Source of the DNA: a bacterium | Lineage (GTDB): Bacteria; Desulfobacterota; Binatia; HRBIN30; CADEER01 | Reading direction: 5' to 3' | Assembly: GCA_019637795.1 (NCBI GenBank) | Contig: JAHBUY010000004.1 | Coordinates: 310,001 to 374,000, forward strand | Length of the DNA: 64,000 bases | In this document: in pieces, positions 60,311 to 64,000 of the stretch | Layout: each line of letters opens with the position of its first letter | Position numbering within the stretch: the first letter of the stretch is position 1 | Position numbers and translations under genes: made by a program | The notes under the pieces: generated by a model | The model's input: only the letters and a program-made list of their open reading frames with translations | The model's database searches: none | Told to the model about the DNA's origin: nothing

Positions 60311-61595
60311 GTCGGCTCGGGAGCGATGTCCTCCAGACTTCGCCCAGCGGTCTCGGGAAAGGCAAGCGCGACGATCAACGGCCCGAGCAGCGCGCCGGCG
60401 AGCATCAGCGAGATCGCCTGCCAGTGCGAGCCGAGCGCGCCGTAGAGCAGCGATTCCACCGCCAGGCCGAGCGCGCCGCCGAGCGTGGCGACGATGGCGC
60501 GCGCCCCCGTGGCCGTGCTGCGGTACGAGGTCGGGAACAGCTCGGCGCCGAAGCTGGCCTGCAGGACGTCGTGTCCGACGACGGCGAAGATGAGCGCGAT
60601 CCACAGCACCGGCAGCCACCAGCCGGCGGCGTTGTAGAAGGCGATGGCGAGCGACAGCACGGTGACGCCGAAGGCGACCGTCACCGGCCGCCGGCCGACG
60701 CGATCGCTGAGCCGGCCGGCGTAGGCCGAGCCGGCGATCGCCAGCCCGCCACCGAGCACGTAGAGCACGGCGACCCGCGCCGGCGACCAGCCGTGCGCGT
60801 CCTGCAGGTACTTCGGGCCCATGAAGTCGGCCGCCGCGCCGCCGGCCGAGAACACGAACGCCACCGCCGCGACGGCGGCGAAGCGCCCGGGATAGGCCCG
60901 CGCCAGGGCGACGATCGGCGCCAGCGCCGGCGTGCGGGTCAGCGCCGCGGCCCGCGCCTCGCTGAAGCCGCCGTCTCCGGCAACACCCGCCGCCAGTAGG
61001 CGACCACCGTCAGCGGCACGACGCCGACCGCGAACAGCGCCCGCCAGTTGAGCCCCAGCCACTCGAAGAGCGGAAACAGCAGCGCCGCCAGACCGACGCC
61101 GCAGGACTGGATCGCGAACAGCGCGCCGATGCCCCAGCCGCGCACCTCCGCGTCCAGCTCCTCGGCGATCACCACCACCGCCAGCATCGACTCGGCGGCG
61201 GTGAAGATGTGGGCCAGGAACTGGAAGGCGACGAAGCTGCGGGCGTCGGGCGCCAGCGCCGTCGCCGCCGTGCAGACGGTGTAGCCGACGATCGTCGCCA
61301 GCAGGACGCGCCGCCGGCCGACGCGGTCGGCGGCGACGGTGGCGAGGAACGCCGGCAGCGCGCCGAGGCGGACGATCGAGCCCAGCCAGCCGACGTCCGC
61401 CTCGGCGATGCCGAGGCTCGACTGGATCTGCGGCAGCGCCAGGGCGAACAGCGCGCGGTCGTACTGATCGAACAGCGTGGCGATCGACACCAGCCCCAGC
61501 ACCTGCCACTGGCGCGGCGTCAGCGCCGGCGCCCGGCCGAGAAACGGCGCCAGGCGCAGCCAGCGCGGCGGACGCGCCTCGATCGCCGATGCCAT
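60307..61595 (-). pseudogene. MFS transporter interrupted by a frameshift
   Basis: Two overlapping frames together encode one major-facilitator transporter of about 429 residues. The N-terminal six helices are in one frame (61595-60939, with FDQYDRALFALALPQIQSSLG and the ADRVGRRRVLLATIVGY motif). The C-terminal six are in another (from about 60985 to 60307, with YAGRLSDRVGRRPVTVAFGV and FPTSYRSTATGARAIVATLG). The switch is near 60976-60985, where the read VLPETAASARRGPRR should continue as FSEARAAALTRTP. The combined span is 1289 nt, i.e. two more than a multiple of three, as a single deleted base would give. Sequencing error or true mutation cannot be told apart. Confidence 0.85.
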
Positions 61596-61699
61596 GCGCC
61601 GCGCTCTCTAGCGCGTCGCCGCGGGCGAACGCGAATTCCCCGCGCGACGCGGGGTCGCGCCTGGCCACGCCGGGTCATCTGTGGTTCCCTGCCGCGGCG

Positions 61700-62293
61700 A
61701 TGAAGCACTTCTCGATGCTCCGCAGCTTTCACGCCGCCGACCTCTTCACCATGGCGAACGGCGGCTGCGGCGTCCTGGCGGTCTTCCACGCCATGCAGTT
61801 CCACGGCGGCGGCGGCGCGCGCGCGCTGTGGATCGCGGCGGCCCTGGTGCCGTTGGCCATCGTCTTCGACGTGCTCGACGGCCGCGTCGCGCGCTGGCGC
61901 CATCGCCAGTCGCCGATGGGACGCGAGCTCGACTCGCTCGCCGACGTCATCTCCTTCGGCGTGGCGCCGGCGGCGATCGCCTACGCGGTCGGCCTCGCGA
62001 CCGCGCTCGACCAGCTCGTCCTCGTCGCCTTCGTCCTCTGCGGCCTCAGCCGCCTGGCGCGCTACAACGTCACCGCCGAATCGCTCAGCGACGCCGACGG
62101 CGCGGTGACGCATTTCGAAGGCACGCCGATCCCGACCAGCATCGTGCCGCTCGCGCTGCTGCTGCTCGCCTACGCGACCGACCACCTGGGCGCCGTGACG
62201 ACGCTCGGCCTTGCCTGGCATCTCCCGGTGCTGCTCTTCGCCGCGTCGGGCAGCCTGATGATCAGCAAGACGCTGCGCATCCCGAAGCCGTGA
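61700..62293 (+). CDS. pssA: CDP-diacylglycerol-serine O-phosphatidyltransferase
   Basis: Makes phosphatidylserine, precursor of phosphatidylethanolamine. The 197-residue product has five to six transmembrane helices and the CDP-alcohol phosphatidyltransferase motif DGRVARWRHRQSPMGRELDS with the three Asp spaced as D-G-x2-A-R-x8-G-x3-D-x3-D. Type II short form (about 200 residues), as in Gram-positives, rather than the E. coli type I. The ATG at 61700 starts MKHFSMLRSFHAADLF; the frame continues to 61589 but without support. Divergent from the MFS gene. Confidence 0.9.
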   Translation: MKHFSMLRSFHAADLFTMANGGCGVLAVFHAMQFHGGGGARALWIAAALVPLAIVFDVLDGRVARWRHRQSPMGRELDSLADVISFGVAPAAIAYAVGLATALDQLVLVAFVLCGLSRLARYNVTAESLSDADGAVTHFEGTPIPTSIVPLALLLLAYATDHLGAVTTLGLAWHLPVLLFAASGSLMISKTLRIPKP

Positions 62294-62366
62294 CGTCGCC
62301 GCGCGGACCCGCGCCGCCGCTGCGTGGTCAATCGCGGCGGCGCGTGCTAGGCGTGCCGCCGCTCGC

Positions 62367-64000
62367 ATGCCGTGCACCCGTCTGCTGATCGCCAATCGCG
62401 GCGAGATCGCCATCCGCATCGCCCGCAGCGCCGCCGAGGTCGGGGTGGCGACGGTGGCGGTGTTCTCCGAGGACGACGCCACGGCGCTGCACCGCCTGCA
62501 CGCCGACGCGGCGCGGCCGCTGCGCGGCGTCGGTCCGGCGGCCTACCTGGACGCCGAGCAGCTCATCGCCGCGGCGCGCGACGCCGGCTGCGACGCGCTG
62601 CACCCGGGCTACGGCTTCCTCGCCGAGCAGGCCGACTTCGCGCGCGCCTGCGGCGCCGCCGGCCTGACCTTCGTCGGGCCGCACGCCGACGCGCTGGCGC
62701 TGCTCGGCGACAAGTCGAAGGCGCGCGCCCTGGCGGTCGGCGCCGGCGTGCCGGTGCTCGCCGGCAGCGAGGGCGCGGTGTCGCTCGAACAGGCGCGCGC
62801 CTTCCTCGCCGGTCTCGCCGGGGCGCCGATGGTGATCAAGGCGGTCGCCGGCGGCGGCGGCCGCGGCATGCGCATCGTCGCCGAGGCCGACCACCTCGCC
62901 GCCGCCTATGCCCGCTGCCGCTCCGAAGCCGGCAACGCCTTCGCCGACGATCGGGTCTACGTCGAGCAACTGCTGCCGCGGGCGCGCCATCTCGAGGTGC
63001 AGATCGTCGGCGACCGACGGGGCGGGCTCGTCGATCTCGGCGAGCGCGAGTGCACCCTGCAGCGGCGCCACCAGAAGCTGATCGAGCTCGCCCCGAGCCC
63101 GTGGGCGACGCCGCGGCTGCGCCAGCGCCTCGCCGCGGCGGCGCGGCGGCTCGCCGAGGCGGTCGCCTGCGACGGCGTCGCCACCGTCGAGTTCCTGGTC
63201 GACGCCGACGCGGCGCCGGACGAGGCGCCGTTCTTCTTCATCGAGGCGAATCCGCGCCTGCAGGTGGAGCACACGGTGACCGAGGCGGTCACCGGCCTCG
63301 ACCTGGTGGCGATCCAGCTCGCCATCGCCGCCGGCGGCTCGCTCGCCGATCTCGGTCTCGGCGCCGCCGCGCCGCCGCCGCGCGGCATGGCGCTGCAGGC
63401 GCGGGTGAACATGGAGACGGTCGGCGCGGACGGATCGGTGAAGCCCGCCGGCGGCACCCTCACCGCCTTCGACGCGCCGTCCGGACCGGGGGTGCGGGTC
63501 GATACCTGCGCCTACAGCGGCTGGTCGCCGAGCCCGCGCTTCGACTCGCTGCTGGCGAAGGTCGTCGTGCACGTCCCCGATGCGCGGATCGGCGCCGTGG
63601 TCGACAAAGCCTCTCGCGCCCTCAGCGCCCTGCGGGTCGGCGGCGTGGCGACCAACGTCGACTTCCTGCAGACCCTGCTCAGCGAGCCCGACGTGCGGGC
63701 GATGGACGTCACCACCGGCTGGGTCGACGCCCGCCTCGGCAGCCTGGCCGCCGCCGACGCGGCCCGCCATCCGCGCCGCTTCTTCGCCGTCGCCGACGTC
63801 GAGGCCGCCGCCGACGCGTCGGTGGAGATCGCAACGCCGCCGGGGGCGCGCGCGGTGCGCGCGCCGCTGCAGGGCACGGTGGTGAGCATCGACGTCGCCG
63901 TCGGGTCGCGGGTCGCCGCCGGCCAGTCGCTGCTGGTGATGGAAGCGATGAAGATGGAGCACGTCGTCGCCGCGCCGACCGGCGGCATCGTGGTCGCCGT
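62367..64000 (+). CDS. Biotin carboxylase / biotin carboxyl carrier subunit (3' end outside window)
   Basis: The first 544 residues of a biotin-dependent carboxylase. Biotin carboxylase N-domain (LLIANRGEIAIRIARSAAE), the ATP-grasp core with HPGYGFLAEQADFA, MVIKAVAGGGGRGMR and FFIEANPRLQVEHTVTE, the C-terminal BC domain (MALQARVNMETVGADGSVKP), and a biotinyl domain with VMEAMKMEH, the biotin attachment Lys. The right edge cuts the gene just after the biotin domain; whether it ends or continues into a carboxyltransferase cannot be seen. Likely acyl-CoA (acetyl- or propionyl-CoA) carboxylase. Confidence 0.93.
   Translation, partial: MPCTRLLIANRGEIAIRIARSAAEVGVATVAVFSEDDATALHRLHADAARPLRGVGPAAYLDAEQLIAAARDAGCDALHPGYGFLAEQADFARACGAAGLTFVGPHADALALLGDKSKARALAVGAGVPVLAGSEGAVSLEQARAFLAGLAGAPMVIKAVAGGGGRGMRIVAEADHLAAAYARCRSEAGNAFADDRVYVEQLLPRARHLEVQIVGDRRGGLVDLGERECTLQRRHQKLIELAPSPWATPRLRQRLAAAARRLAEAVACDGVATVEFLVDADAAPDEAPFFFIEANPRLQVEHTVTEAVTGLDLVAIQLAIAAGGSLADLGLGAAAPPPRGMALQARVNMETVGADGSVKPAGGTLTAFDAPSGPGVRVDTCAYSGWSPSPRFDSLLAKVVVHVPDARIGAVVDKASRALSALRVGGVATNVDFLQTLLSEPDVRAMDVTTGWVDARLGSLAAADAARHPRRFFAVADVEAAADASVEIATPPGARAVRAPLQGTVVSIDVAVGSRVAAGQSLLVMEAMKMEHVVAAPTGGIVVA

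Overview
The window is high-GC DNA with coding density near 95% and many 1-4 nt stop/start overlaps. It carries a full Tol-Pal envelope system, outer-membrane-type proteins, lipoprotein signals and a lytic transglycosylase, so the host is a diderm (Gram-negative-type) bacterium. The mixture of Tol-Pal, a B12-dependent ribonucleotide reductase, a DUF1302/DUF1329 envelope cluster, EgtD and Cys-rich secreted proteins fits an uncultured deltaproteobacterial, Binatota or Myxococcota-like lineage. The sequence alone does not settle the phylum. Nothing looks like plasmid or phage; the only clear mobile element is one IS630-type insertion sequence.

Layout. 1-8 kb (minus): tolQ-tolR-tolA-tolB-pal-cpoB, then ribF, rluD and a truncated rho. 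8.1-11.6 kb (plus): glycolytic operon gap-pgk-tpiA followed by secG and tRNA-Leu(GAG). 12.0-17.4 kb (minus): four tandem secreted paralogues in the order A-B-A-B, bounded by a strong sigma70-type promoter and an intrinsic terminator. 17.4-23.3 kb (minus): ilvE, trmFO, topA, dprA. 23.4-27.3 kb (plus): comM, fumC and a NarL-type response regulator, facing a degenerate histidine kinase. 28.8-37.5 kb: an exported protein of unknown function, then the envelope cluster DUF1302 - YCF48-like - MMPL/RND - DUF1329, closed by a bidirectional terminator. 37.6-45.9 kb: zinc-ribbon protein, clpB, lytic transglycosylase, TetR regulator, nrdJ with an NrdR-box promoter, and a DciA-like protein. 45.9-51.1 kb: VOC protein, rnd and egtD, divergent from an OpuC-type ABC transporter whose binding protein and permease are fused. 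51.2-52.4 kb: the IS630 element, inserted in a palindromic repeat. 52.5-56.8 kb (minus): DHH phosphoesterase, serS, yraN and an uncharacterised protein. 57.0-64 kb: PadR regulator and ABC ATPase; a minus-strand set of frameshifted MFS transporter, cytochrome c fusion and LolA-like protein; pssA; and the start of a biotin-dependent carboxylase.

The strongest candidates for undescribed biology are the A-B-A-B secreted paralogue operon at 12.0-17.4 kb, the egtD-linked transporter at 47.6-51.1 kb, and the four-gene DUF1302/YCF48/MMPL/DUF1329 locus. All functional statements come from reading motifs; no database search was run.
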